Of a stretch of 64,000 nt of DNA, positions 35,825 through 43,794 are shown one piece after another. Positions within the stretch are counted from its first letter, which is position 1; each line of letters starts with the position of its first letter. The notes under the pieces are model-generated. The model saw only the letters and a list, made by a program, of their open reading frames with translations. It ran no database searches and was not told the DNA's origin. The translations under genes and the position numbers were made by a program. Source of the stretch: Pseudomonas sp. PDM18 (GTDB taxonomy: Bacteria > Pseudomonadota > Gammaproteobacteria > Pseudomonadales > Pseudomonadaceae); NCBI RefSeq assembly GCF_014852585.1, contig NZ_JACVBX010000003.1:1-64000 (forward strand), in the 5' to 3' direction.

Positions 35825-36622
35825 TCAGCGGGCCTTGACCAGCAACTTGGCGTCCCGCGCCACCGCCGGGGTCGACTCGACCAGCGCGGGGTGCGCGTCT
35901 TCCACCGCATCGTCCACGTAACTCACGCTTTCGGCCTGCACCGCCGGCTGGCTGGCCGGGCTGGCGGGGCTTGCCGGGCGCAGGTCCCTCGCCTGGTCCT
36001 GGGCCGCGCGGACCTGATCGGCGGACAGCCCGACACTCTGGATCAACCGGCTGGCCTCGCTGTTCTCGCCCTGGATGAACATGACGCTGAGCAGGTTGGT
36101 GGCCGGCAGCTTGTCGTGTTCGTTCAGTTCCATGGCGGTGATGAACTCGAAGCGCGCCTTCTCCAGCTCACCGCGCCGCAGCAGGACGTAACCCAGGTCG
36201 TTGCGCAGCGCGCTGTCGGTGGGCTGCAGCCGCGCCGCTTCACGCAGCTCGCGCTCGGCTTCCACGGTATTGCCGCCGCGCATGGCGATCTGGCCCAGGC
36301 CATGATGGGCCTCGGCGGACTTGCAAGTGCCCAGCAGTCCTTCGTAGACGATGCGCGCCTTGGGATCACCGATACGGCGCAGGGCCAGCGCCTTGCTTTC
36401 GCGCACTTCCAGCGAGTTCGGCGGCAGGGTTTCCAGGTTGGCCAGGGCGGCGTGGGCGCGGCCGTTGTCCAGCATCTCGCGGGCCAGGTTGAGCTGCAGC
36501 TCCACCGCCTGGCCGAGCTTCTCGTCGCAGTTCTGACCGACGCTCGGCCCTCCGAGGGTATCGAGGTTGGCGCAGCCGCCGAGGGTCAGGCCCAGCAGGC
36601 CGATCAAGCACGCGTTTCTCAT
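35825..36622 (-). CDS. tadD: TadD-like lipoprotein with tetratricopeptide repeats
   Basis: 265 residues. The lipobox LTLGGC (Cys about residue 17) follows a short signal peptide. TPR-like repeats include EAHHGLGQIAMRGGNTVEAERELREAARLQPTDSALRNDLGYVLLRRGELEKARFEF in sequence. The tail has PASPASPASQP repeats. TadD is a pilotin-like lipoprotein of Tad systems and helps the secretin RcpA. Start ATG overlaps the tadC stop (ATGA). Confidence 0.9.
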   Translation of the reverse strand: MRNACLIGLLGLTLGGCANLDTLGGPSVGQNCDEKLGQAVELQLNLAREMLDNGRAHAALANLETLPPNSLEVRESKALALRRIGDPKARIVYEGLLGTCKSAEAHHGLGQIAMRGGNTVEAERELREAARLQPTDSALRNDLGYVLLRRGELEKARFEFITAMELNEHDKLPATNLLSVMFIQGENSEASRLIQSVGLSADQVRAAQDQARDLRPASPASPASQPAVQAESVSYVDDAVEDAHPALVESTPAVARDAKLLVKAR

Positions 36623-37527
36623 CCCATTCTCCCCAGGGCCTTGGTGATCGCGAGGAAGCCGGGCCCGGCGAGGATGATCAGCAGCGCCGGGAACAGCAGC
36701 AGCATCATCACCAGGCTCATCTTCGCCGAAAGCTTGCTGACCTTTTCCTGCAGGCCGGTCAGGCGCCGGTCCTCGAACAATTGCTTGAGCGTCAGCAGAG
36801 ATCCGCGGACGCTGCCGCCCTGGCGCACCATCTGGCGCAGCACATTGCAGCAATCGCTCAGCTCCACCACCGCCAATCGCTTGCTCAGCAGCTCCAGTTC
36901 GTCGGCCAGGTCCAGGCCGCTTTCGGCATGGGCCAGGACACCATCCAGTTCCTCCACCAACACCGGCACGATGCTCCGCCCTTCGCGACAGACCACACGC
37001 AGGCTCTGCTCCACCGTGAGGCCGGAGTCGAACAGGATGCGGATCAGCTGGATGAACAGGATGACCTCATCCGCCAGCCGTTGCCGGCGCTGACCGGCGA
37101 AGTAGGCCAATACTCGCTTGGGCAAGAGGAAGCCAATACCGCCGGCGAACGCCACCGGCAGCAGTGGCGAGGTGTTGGCATGCGCCGGAGTGGCAAGGAC
37201 CACGAGCACGATGGCGATCAGCAACAAGGGGGAGAGAACCACCGACACCATGTAAAGACTGCGCGGCGAGTTACCACTCCAGCCGGCCTGGTTCAGGAGC
37301 AGCCGGACCTCCTCGTCACGCAGCTGCAAGCGGCGGCCCAAACCATTTCCGCCCATGCGGTCGAGCACCCGAGCGATACGCAGGTTGCTTTCGCGCTGCA
37401 GTGTTTCGCCCCCGAGGCGTTGCTCGATCAGGCGCAGTTCACGCCCCGCTGCGCGGCTTTGCGAGAGCAACAGAAGGACCGCCGCGAGAGCGAGGATCAG
37501 TGCCATCAGACCGTAGAGCAAGGGCAT
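36619..37527 (-). CDS. tadC: TadC inner-membrane platform protein
   Basis: 302 residues, GspF/T2SSF domain. Membrane segments lie at the N terminus (MPLLYGLMALILALAAVLLLL), in the middle (SPLLLIAIVLVVLATPA, LLPVAFAGGIGFLLP) and at the C terminus (LVMMLLLFPALLIILAGPGFLAI). The soluble part EVILFIQLIRILFDSGLTVEQSLRVV is typical of TadC. It forms the inner-membrane platform with TadB. GAGGAGG precedes the ATG at 37527; the gap to tadB is 10 nt. Confidence 0.93.
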   Translation of the reverse strand: MPLLYGLMALILALAAVLLLLSQSRAAGRELRLIEQRLGGETLQRESNLRIARVLDRMGGNGLGRRLQLRDEEVRLLLNQAGWSGNSPRSLYMVSVVLSPLLLIAIVLVVLATPAHANTSPLLPVAFAGGIGFLLPKRVLAYFAGQRRQRLADEVILFIQLIRILFDSGLTVEQSLRVVCREGRSIVPVLVEELDGVLAHAESGLDLADELELLSKRLAVVELSDCCNVLRQMVRQGGSVRGSLLTLKQLFEDRRLTGLQEKVSKLSAKMSLVMMLLLFPALLIILAGPGFLAITKALGRMG

Positions 37528-37537
37528 GTCCGCCTCC

Positions 37538-38425
37538 TCATATACTCTTGAGCATGCGCCAGAGCGTGAAGCAGCCCAGCACCTGCAAGCCAAGGGACGT
37601 CAGCAGAAGCCAGCGACCGCCAGTATCCAGCCACATGTTCATCAGATAACCGGGGTTGGTGAACAGGATGTACCCGCCCAGGCTCACCGGGAGGATCGCC
37701 AGCACCAGGGCACTCATGCGCGTCTCGCCGGTCATGGCGCGCAGCTGGCGCCCAAGCTTCTCCCGCTCGTGAATGACCCTGATGATGTTCTCCAACAGGT
37801 CGGTGGTGTTGCCGCCATAACGATGGTTCACCGCTACCCCGAGGGAGAAAACATGGAGTTCTTCGACGTCGTAGAGCTCAGCCACTTCCTGCAGCGCCTC
37901 GGGCAGGCTGATGCCGAGCAGCACGTGGTTGTTCACCAGCGCGAAGATTTCCCGCAGAGGATCATCGGCAACGCTCACCGCCTGGGTGATGGCATCGCCC
38001 AGAGTGCGTCCGGAGTGCAAGCTGCGCACCACCTGGTCGAGAAAGTTGGGCATTTGCCGGATCATCTTCTGCAGTCTTCGGCGATAGAGCACGTTGAGCA
38101 TCAGGTGAAATCCGAAGCCCACCAGCAGCAAGCCGCCCAGCATGCCCCCCGGGCCGAAAAGACGCAGGCCGAGCACCGACAGCAGCACTGCCGCGACAGC
38201 GCAGCCGAGCCACCAGCGCCGTGCTTCGGCAATTCCTGCGCGGCGCATGCGGCGGGCCAGCCAGTGACTACTGCGCCCCCGTGCGGCACTCGCCGCTTGG
38301 GCCTCCCCGGTCAGACGACGCATGACTTGCTCGTTGTGTCGCGCACGCCAACTCCACGCCCCAACGAAAACGCCGAAAATTGCCAGCAGCAGGCTGGACA
38401 GGCTCATCAGCAGCGCGCCGCTCAT
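37538..38425 (-). CDS. tadB: TadB inner-membrane platform protein
   Basis: 295 residues, GspF/T2SSF domain. It has an N-terminal membrane segment, a second pair near the middle (WLGCAVAAVLLSVLGLRLF and the following Gly-rich one) and a C-terminal pair. The cytoplasmic part QMPNFLDQVVRSLHSGRTLGDAITQ is the TadB signature region. The ATG overlaps the tadA stop by 4 nt (AGGTG upstream). Confidence 0.93.
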   Translation of the reverse strand: MSGALLMSLSSLLLAIFGVFVGAWSWRARHNEQVMRRLTGEAQAASAARGRSSHWLARRMRRAGIAEARRWWLGCAVAAVLLSVLGLRLFGPGGMLGGLLLVGFGFHLMLNVLYRRRLQKMIRQMPNFLDQVVRSLHSGRTLGDAITQAVSVADDPLREIFALVNNHVLLGISLPEALQEVAELYDVEELHVFSLGVAVNHRYGGNTTDLLENIIRVIHEREKLGRQLRAMTGETRMSALVLAILPVSLGGYILFTNPGYLMNMWLDTGGRWLLLTSLGLQVLGCFTLWRMLKSI

Positions 38426-39669
38426 AGCAGCACCTGGCGAAACTTGATGCCGCCCGGCTGGGCCGTGCGGACGAATTGCCCGGTGCCACGCCGATCCAGG
38501 CTGAACAGAGAGTTGGTGACGTAGACACCGTCACGCACCTCCAGCACTTCGAGGATTTCGCTGACGCAGCGGCGGCCGTTGGACAGGCGGGTGATCTGCA
38601 CGATGATGTCCAGCGCCGAGCAGAGCATCTGCCTCAAGGTCTGCTCCGGCACGCGCTGGCCGGTGAGCCCCACCAGCATCTCCAGGCGCAGCAGCGAATC
38701 CATGGCCGAGTTGGCGTGCACGGTGCTCATCGAGCCATCGTGACCGGTGTTCATCGCCTGCAGTACGTCGAGCACTTCGACGCCGCGGATCTCGCCGAGG
38801 ATGATGCGGTCCGGGCGCATCCGTAGGGCGTTGCGGATCAGGTCGCGGGCAGTCACTTCGCCGAAGCCTTCGGCATTCGGCGGACGGGTCTCCAGCCGTA
38901 CCACGTGGTCGTGGCCCAGTTGCAGCTCGGCGGTATCCTCGATGGTGACGATGCGCTCGCGCTCGTCGATGAAGCTGCTCATGACGTTGAGCAGCGTGGT
39001 CTTGCCAGTGCCGGTGCCGCCGCTGATGAGGATGTTGCAGCGGCTCGCCACCGCCTGGCGGAGGAACGCCAGCATCGCTTCGTCGACGCTCTGGTAGGCC
39101 AGCAGGTCGGCACTCTTGAGCAGCTCCTTGCTGAATTTGCGGATCGACAGGCAGGGCCCGTCCAGCGCCACCGGCGGGATGATCGCGTTGACCCGGCTGC
39201 CATCGGGCAGGCGCGCGTCCACCATCGGACTGGACTCGTCCAGGCGCCGCCCCAGGGGCGCGAGGATGCGCTGGATCACCCGCTGCACATGGTGGTCATC
39301 GATGAAGCGCAGGTCGCTCTGGTACAGCCGGCCTTCGTGCTCGATGAACACCCGGTCCGGGCCGTTGACCAGGATTTCCGAGATGCCCGGATCGCGCAGG
39401 AGGATTTCCAGCGGACCGAAGCCGGTCAGTTCGTCGACCACCTCCTCGGCGAGGCGGTCCAGCTCGTAGCGAGAGATCGCCAGCTGGCGGCGCGAGGCGT
39501 ACTCGCAGACCTTCTCGGAGACGTACTGCGCCACCGCCGGCCGCGCGCCCTCCAGCAGGTTCATGCCGTCTTCGTCGATCTCGTCGATGATGTAGCGGTG
39601 CAGGCGCATCTTCAGCGTCTGCAGGTCCTGGTCGTGGCGGCCGTGACCACCGCCGTAGTGCTGACTCAT
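38422..39669 (-). CDS. tadA: TadA assembly ATPase (CpaF)
   Basis: 415 residues, secretion-ATPase (GspE/VirB11) family. It shows Walker [15 protein letters not shown], the Asp box [12 protein letters not shown], Walker [11 protein letters not shown] and the His box [13 protein letters not shown]. The N-terminal domain carries [23 protein letters not shown], standard in CpaF/TadA. It powers Flp pilus polymerisation. The start [17 protein letters not shown] overlaps the tadZ stop by 4 nt. Confidence 0.96.
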   Translation of the reverse strand: MSQHYGGGHGRHDQDLQTLKMRLHRYIIDEIDEDGMNLLEGARPAVAQYVSEKVCEYASRRQLAISRYELDRLAEEVVDELTGFGPLEILLRDPGISEILVNGPDRVFIEHEGRLYQSDLRFIDDHHVQRVIQRILAPLGRRLDESSPMVDARLPDGSRVNAIIPPVALDGPCLSIRKFSKELLKSADLLAYQSVDEAMLAFLRQAVASRCNILISGGTGTGKTTLLNVMSSFIDERERIVTIEDTAELQLGHDHVVRLETRPPNAEGFGEVTARDLIRNALRMRPDRIILGEIRGVEVLDVLQAMNTGHDGSMSTVHANSAMDSLLRLEMLVGLTGQRVPEQTLRQMLCSALDIIVQITRLSNGRRCVSEILEVLEVRDGVYVTNSLFSLDRRGTGQFVRTAQPGGIKFRQVLL

Positions 39670-40850
39670 GAGCGCGCGGCCTTCACCCGGCCGATCCAGC
39701 TGAACAATCCGCGCTTCTCGGCCACGCCGGCGCCCAGCGCCTCCGCCAGGTCGCGCAGCTTCACCGTCAGCGGGTCGCGCGGAGCCAGGTCGAACAGGCT
39801 CTGGCCGACGTTCTTGGCACGCAGGCGGGCTTCGGGCGAGGCCGGCAGCACGCCGAAGAGTTCCAGGCCGAACATCTTGCCCAGCGCCGGTGCGTCCGGT
39901 GGCACCGAGGCCCAGTAACGCTCGATCAGCAGCTCGATACGCGGCAGCGCAGGCGTGCGTTCGCGCAAGCGGCGCAGGCGCTCCAGTCCTTTCTTGCACG
40001 ATGGCACGCTCTGGTCCACGAGCCACAGCACGCGGTTGGCCTGCATCAGCAGCTGGCCGCTGAGTTCACCTTCGGCAACGCCGGTGAGGTTGATCAGGAT
40101 ATGGCTGAAGGCACTGCGCAGGTTGCCCAGCAGCAGGTAGAGCTCGGCGGTGGTGATGCGCTCCAGCACGCCGGGTTCGTCCGACAGGCTGAGCACGCGC
40201 AGGCCGGATTCATGGCGGGCAAAAGCACTGTCGATCAGGGTCTGGTCCAGGCGGCGCAGATTGCGCAGCGCATCAGCGAAGGTGAATGACGGCTCCATGC
40301 CGAGGATCGCCAGCGCCTCGCCGGTGGGTTGGCCGATGTCGACCAGCAGCACGCGGTGCTCCGCCTGGCGTTGCAGCGCCAGGGCCAGGTGCAAGGCAAC
40401 GAAGGCGCCGTCTGCATCCGGCCGGGCACTGATCAGGCTGATCAGCTCGCCCTGCTGGGTGGCGCTCACCGGTACGGTGGGAAGGCGGCCGCCGAGACGG
40501 CGGACCAGTCCGCTCAGCTCGCTGGCACGGGCGCCGTAGGTGACGAAGTCTCGGGCTCCTGCGCGCATGGCGGCCAGCACCAACTGGTTGTCCAGGCCAT
40601 CGCCGACGGCGACGACCGAGAGCAGCGGCCGCGCCGAGACCAGCCCCTCGATCAGCGAGCCCTGGGAGACCAGGTTGGCCTTGTTCAGGCTGGTGAAGAG
40701 CACCGTCGCGCCGGTGACATCCAGCAGCGACAGCAGCTCCTCCAGCGTCCCGCTGTTGGCCAGGACCACCTGCCCGCAACCGGCAAGGCTGCTCTGCAGC
40801 CACTCCTGCTCACCGGGATGCTGGACCAGCGCCACGAAAGTCTGACTCAT
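39666..40850 (-). CDS. tadZ: TadZ/CpaE-like localisation ATPase
   Basis: 394 residues. An N-terminal atypical receiver-like domain (about 1-125) precedes a MinD/ParA-type domain. The deviant P-loop region is poorly conserved (ISLISARPDADGAFVALHLA rather than KGGxGKT), which is common in TadZ of this group. VLLVDIGQPTGEALAIL and a C-terminal TPALPRIELLIERYW follow. TadZ marks the pole or site for Tad assembly. Start ATG chosen at 40850 with GGGAGC upstream. Confidence 0.9.
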   Translation of the reverse strand: MSQTFVALVQHPGEQEWLQSSLAGCGQVVLANSGTLEELLSLLDVTGATVLFTSLNKANLVSQGSLIEGLVSARPLLSVVAVGDGLDNQLVLAAMRAGARDFVTYGARASELSGLVRRLGGRLPTVPVSATQQGELISLISARPDADGAFVALHLALALQRQAEHRVLLVDIGQPTGEALAILGMEPSFTFADALRNLRRLDQTLIDSAFARHESGLRVLSLSDEPGVLERITTAELYLLLGNLRSAFSHILINLTGVAEGELSGQLLMQANRVLWLVDQSVPSCKKGLERLRRLRERTPALPRIELLIERYWASVPPDAPALGKMFGLELFGVLPASPEARLRAKNVGQSLFDLAPRDPLTVKLRDLAEALGAGVAEKRGLFSWIGRVKAARS

Positions 40851-40915
40851 GCCCGTGCTCCCTTGCTTTGCCTTGCCTCCCGCTCTCTGGCGGGTCAGCG
40901 CTTCATAGGTTTCCA

Positions 40916-42148
40916 TCAATGCGACATCCCGCTGCTGGCCTTGCGCTTGTCGAAGCGGCCGTCCTCGAGGAAGTAGAACTCGCCAAAGCCCGGGTCGTAG
41001 TCACGCAGGCCTTCGCCAGGAAGCTTGGGCAGCGCGGCATTGACCGCCAGCGGCTGTACCAGGTGCGGGGTGACGATCATCAGCAGTTCACGGTCGTCCT
41101 TGTCCAGGTTCGAAGATCGGAACAGCGCGCCGATCACCGGGATACTGCCGAGGAAGGGGAACTTGTCGATGTTGCTGATGGTGCTGCTGCTGATCAGCCC
41201 GCTGATCACGAAGCTCTCGCCGTCGGCGAGCATCACGCTGGTATCGGTGCGCCGCACGGTCAGCGCGGGCACGGCGATGTCGTTGGTGCGGATGCCGCTG
41301 GAGAAGTCCAGCTCGCTGACTTCCGGTGCCACCTTCAGGGCGATGCGCTTGTCGTTCATCACCGTCGGGGTCAGGGTCAGGCGTACGCCGAACTCCTTGT
41401 ACTCGATGGTGATGTTGTTGTTATCGCCATTGGGCACCGGGATCGGGAACTCGCCGCCGGCCAGGAACGACGCCGTCTGTCCGCTGGTGGCCACCAGGCT
41501 GGGCCGCGCCAGGGTGTAGGCGAAGCCACTGCCTTCAAGGGCATTGATGAAGCCCAGCCACTTGCTGCTGCCACCGCCCCAGATGATGTTGAAGCCGCCA
41601 TTGGCGTTGCCGAAGGTGCCGTCCAGGTTGCCAATGGGATCGACAGTGAGGTTGCCCAGGCTGCCAGGCGAGCCCAGCACGAAGGTATTGGAGCCGCGCC
41701 GGACCAGCGAGGTGCTGGCCTGCTTGAGCTTGCTGCGGCTGACTTCGACGAATCGAATGTCGGTCTGCACCTGGTTGGGCAGGCTGCCAGCGCCAACGCC
41801 GGTTGCACCCGCCACGTCGCCTACGGCGCGCGCACCAACCCGTACTACGGTGCGCATCGGCTGGTCGCTGCAGGCGGTCCAGATCAGCAGGCTGGTCAGG
41901 CCTTCGGCCTTGCCTGTGACGAGGAAGTCGCGCTTGTCCAGCACCTGCACGTCGGCGATGTTCGGATCGCCGATGGCCAGGCGCTTGATCGGCACCGGCA
42001 GTTGCTGGTCACGCTGCGCACCCTGCTCGACATCGAGATTCAGTTGCTGGTCAGCGAAACCTGCGCAGGCACTCGGTACGGCCTGCGCCGCAGAGTGAAC
42101 GGCGCAAGCCAGCATGGCGACCAGGGAAAGGATGAAGCGCTTGGACAT
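40916..42148 (-). CDS. rcpA: RcpA/CpaC outer-membrane secretin
   Basis: 410 residues with a signal peptide (MSKRFILSLVAMLACAVHSAAQA). The N-terminal domain (IKRLAIGDPNIADVQVLDKRDFLVTGKAEG) is the BON-like start of CpaC secretins. The secretin core includes GGEFPIPVPNGD, IEYKEFGVRLTLTPTV, VRRTDTSVMLADGESFVISGL and FPFLGSIPVIGALFRS. It forms the outer-membrane pore of the Flp pilus. AAGGAGTG lies upstream and the gap to rcpC is 15 nt. Confidence 0.95.
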   Translation of the reverse strand: MSKRFILSLVAMLACAVHSAAQAVPSACAGFADQQLNLDVEQGAQRDQQLPVPIKRLAIGDPNIADVQVLDKRDFLVTGKAEGLTSLLIWTACSDQPMRTVVRVGARAVGDVAGATGVGAGSLPNQVQTDIRFVEVSRSKLKQASTSLVRRGSNTFVLGSPGSLGNLTVDPIGNLDGTFGNANGGFNIIWGGGSSKWLGFINALEGSGFAYTLARPSLVATSGQTASFLAGGEFPIPVPNGDNNNITIEYKEFGVRLTLTPTVMNDKRIALKVAPEVSELDFSSGIRTNDIAVPALTVRRTDTSVMLADGESFVISGLISSSTISNIDKFPFLGSIPVIGALFRSSNLDKDDRELLMIVTPHLVQPLAVNAALPKLPGEGLRDYDPGFGEFYFLEDGRFDKRKASSGMSH

Positions 42149-42163
42149 CGACGCACTCCTTGC

Positions 42164-43084
42164 TCAATGTGCTTCACGGGTAACGGTGGTGCCTCGGTAG
42201 ACCACCACGCCGGCGTCTACCTGCGGAGCGGAAACCTGGCGCACGGCGGGGGCCGGCGACTGGCGCGGCTTGCCGATGAGTTGTTCGAGGGTGATCGGCT
42301 GGCTGCCGGCAGAGCCGAGCGAGGCCTGGATGTAGCGGCCCTGCTGCTCCTTCTCGTAGAGGTTCTCGTCCTTGCTGCGCACCGCCAGACGCAAGGAGCC
42401 GGCCTGACTGGCGAGCATAAGGCGCGCTGCCGCCTCGGCGGGCACTGCCAGTACGGCAGTGCGCGGCGGCTTGGGGGTCTTGTCTTTGGGATCGCCGGCG
42501 TTGCGCGCCTGGCCGTCGGTGGAAACGGCGATCTGCTCGCCGTAGGTCAGCACGCGCACACCGGGCAGCACCACCTGGGCGCTGACGCTGCGCTCGGTGC
42601 TCTGCTGGTCCTGGACGAAGAGCATGACGTCGACGTAATCGCCGGGGAGCACGAAGCCGCCGCCACCGATGACCTCGTCCACGGCAATCGCCATGGCGCG
42701 CTCATCCGGCCGGATGGTGCGAGCCAGAGGGCCACCCGGTTCGGTCACGGCGGAGGTAAGGATATTGCCCGCCGGAACGGCGACCCAGACGCGCTGGCCG
42801 ATCACGACTTCAGGCTTGGGAAAGCTGCCGGCGGGAGCGGTGCGCAGCATTTCCACGCTGACATCGTCCTTGCCGATCACCGCCAGGGCCGGCAGATCAC
42901 GGGCGGCCACCACCACGGCGGTGCGCTGCAGCTTGTCCGCTTCGGCCAGCGCCGCCGGCGCTACCTCCTGCACCACACCGACAGCCGGAGCGGCCGGTTT
43001 GCCGACCTCGAGTCCGAGATACCCCACCACACCGGCGCATACCAACAACAGCCCGGCGAATACCATCAGCACCTTGCTATTCAT
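42164..43084 (-). CDS. rcpC: RcpC/CpaB Flp pilus assembly protein
   Basis: 306 residues. One N-terminal membrane segment (VLMVFAGLLLVCAGVVGYLGLEVG) is followed by a SAF/CpaB domain: VVVAARDLPALAVIGKDDVSVEML, then VWVAVPAGNILTSAV and PDERAMAIAVDEVIGGGGFVLPGDYVDVMLF. CpaB-type proteins support the secretin in the periplasm. First gene of the minus-strand assembly operon (rcpC-rcpA-tadZ-tadA-tadB-tadC-tadD-...). AAGGATG lies before the ATG. Confidence 0.93.
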   Translation of the reverse strand: MNSKVLMVFAGLLLVCAGVVGYLGLEVGKPAAPAVGVVQEVAPAALAEADKLQRTAVVVAARDLPALAVIGKDDVSVEMLRTAPAGSFPKPEVVIGQRVWVAVPAGNILTSAVTEPGGPLARTIRPDERAMAIAVDEVIGGGGFVLPGDYVDVMLFVQDQQSTERSVSAQVVLPGVRVLTYGEQIAVSTDGQARNAGDPKDKTPKPPRTAVLAVPAEAAARLMLASQAGSLRLAVRSKDENLYEKEQQGRYIQASLGSAGSQPITLEQLIGKPRQSPAPAVRQVSAPQVDAGVVVYRGTTVTREAH

Positions 43085-43447
43085 GACCACATCCTTGGGC
43101 GATCTCGGAAATACGGACCGGAAGGTCCGCGGCCTTGTCGTAAGAAGTCCGTTTCCGGCAGCACCGGGGTTTGTCCTTCAGACCTTTATTGTTGTTTCGG
43201 CCAGGCTAGGAAGTTCGATAAGAACTATTCCTCATAATCAGTTTTTTGTTGTGCCATGGTTGAATCTAGTAGCTGCGTTTGGAGCGTCAACCACGCCGAT
43301 TAAATTTGCGATCTGCAATTATTTATATGCCGAGAGGGTTATAACTTTGGTATTAGCGCTATTTGAACAATTGCATTCGGCCATACGACGCCTAGCCTGA
43401 CGATGAAGTCGGGGCGCCGCCCCGTGGTATTCGAGGGAGCACCTGCG
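43085..43447. promoter_or_regulatory. Divergent control region of rcpC operon and flp (363 nt)
   Basis: No gene is seen. The region is AT-rich (AATTATTTATATGC, GATTAAATTTGCG) and must carry PprB-dependent promoters in both directions. Two hairpins lie in the leaders: CGGACC-GGAA-GGTCCG at 43114-43129 (30 nt before rcpC) and GGGGC-GCC-GCCCC at 43411-43423 (24 nt before the flp ATG). No PprB consensus could be applied by eye. Confidence 0.55.
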
Positions 43448-43645
43448 ATGGACCTGACAATAAAAAACCTGTCTCTGAAACTGTATTGCAAGGCCAAGGC
43501 ATTTACGGCCGAAAAGGAAGGCGCTACAGCGATTGAATATGCGGTAATTGCTGGTCTTATCGCAGTTGCCATCGTTGGCGCGGCAAAAATCCTGGGCACT
43601 GACATCAGCGCCGTATTCACAAAGGTCTCTACCGAGATCAAGTAA
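43448..43645 (+). CDS. flp: Flp type IVb prepilin
   Basis: 65 residues. The leader ends in Gly, and cleavage by FppA is expected in KEG|ATAIEYAVIAGLIAVAIVG, with Glu and Tyr at mature positions 5 and 6 as in all Flp pilins. The hydrophobic helix is followed by a short tail. GAGGGAGC precedes the ATG. Transcribed away from the assembly genes and closed by its own terminator, so it can be made in large excess. Confidence 0.95.
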   Translation: MDLTIKNLSLKLYCKAKAFTAEKEGATAIEYAVIAGLIAVAIVGAAKILGTDISAVFTKVSTEIK

Positions 43646-43681
43646 AGCGGAAGACCTGTTTCCGCTGCACCCCTATTAATT

Positions 43682-43724
43682 CCGCATTCCCACAACAAGT
43701 GTGGGAGTGCGGTTTGTATTTTTT
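43682..43724 (+). terminator. Intrinsic terminator of flp
   Basis: CCGCATTCCCACA and TGTGGGAGTGCGG pair over 13 bp (one G-U) with loop ACAAG; a T-rich tail ending TATTTTTT follows. Confidence 0.88.
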
Positions 43725-43728
43725 GAAC

Positions 43729-43755
43729 TAAAGCTTTTCCTGGTACTGCCGATAC
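43729..43755 (+). promoter_or_regulatory. FliA (sigma-28) promoter of the first chemoreceptor gene
   Basis: TAAAGCTT at 43729-43736, an 11-nt spacer and GCCGATAC at 43748-43755 match the FliA consensus (TAAAGTTT-N11-GCCGATAA) at 14 of 16 bases. It lies 39 nt before the ATG at 43795 and right after the flp terminator. Confidence 0.85.
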
Positions 43756-43794
43756 AACCTGCTCAAACCAGTTTTACAGCAGGATGCTTTACCG

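Noticed and set aside
39666-40850. TadZ P-loop lacking the standard Walker A, considered as a sign of gene decay
   Set aside because: Many TadZ proteins have a degenerate ATP site, and the frame is intact and embedded in a coupled operon.
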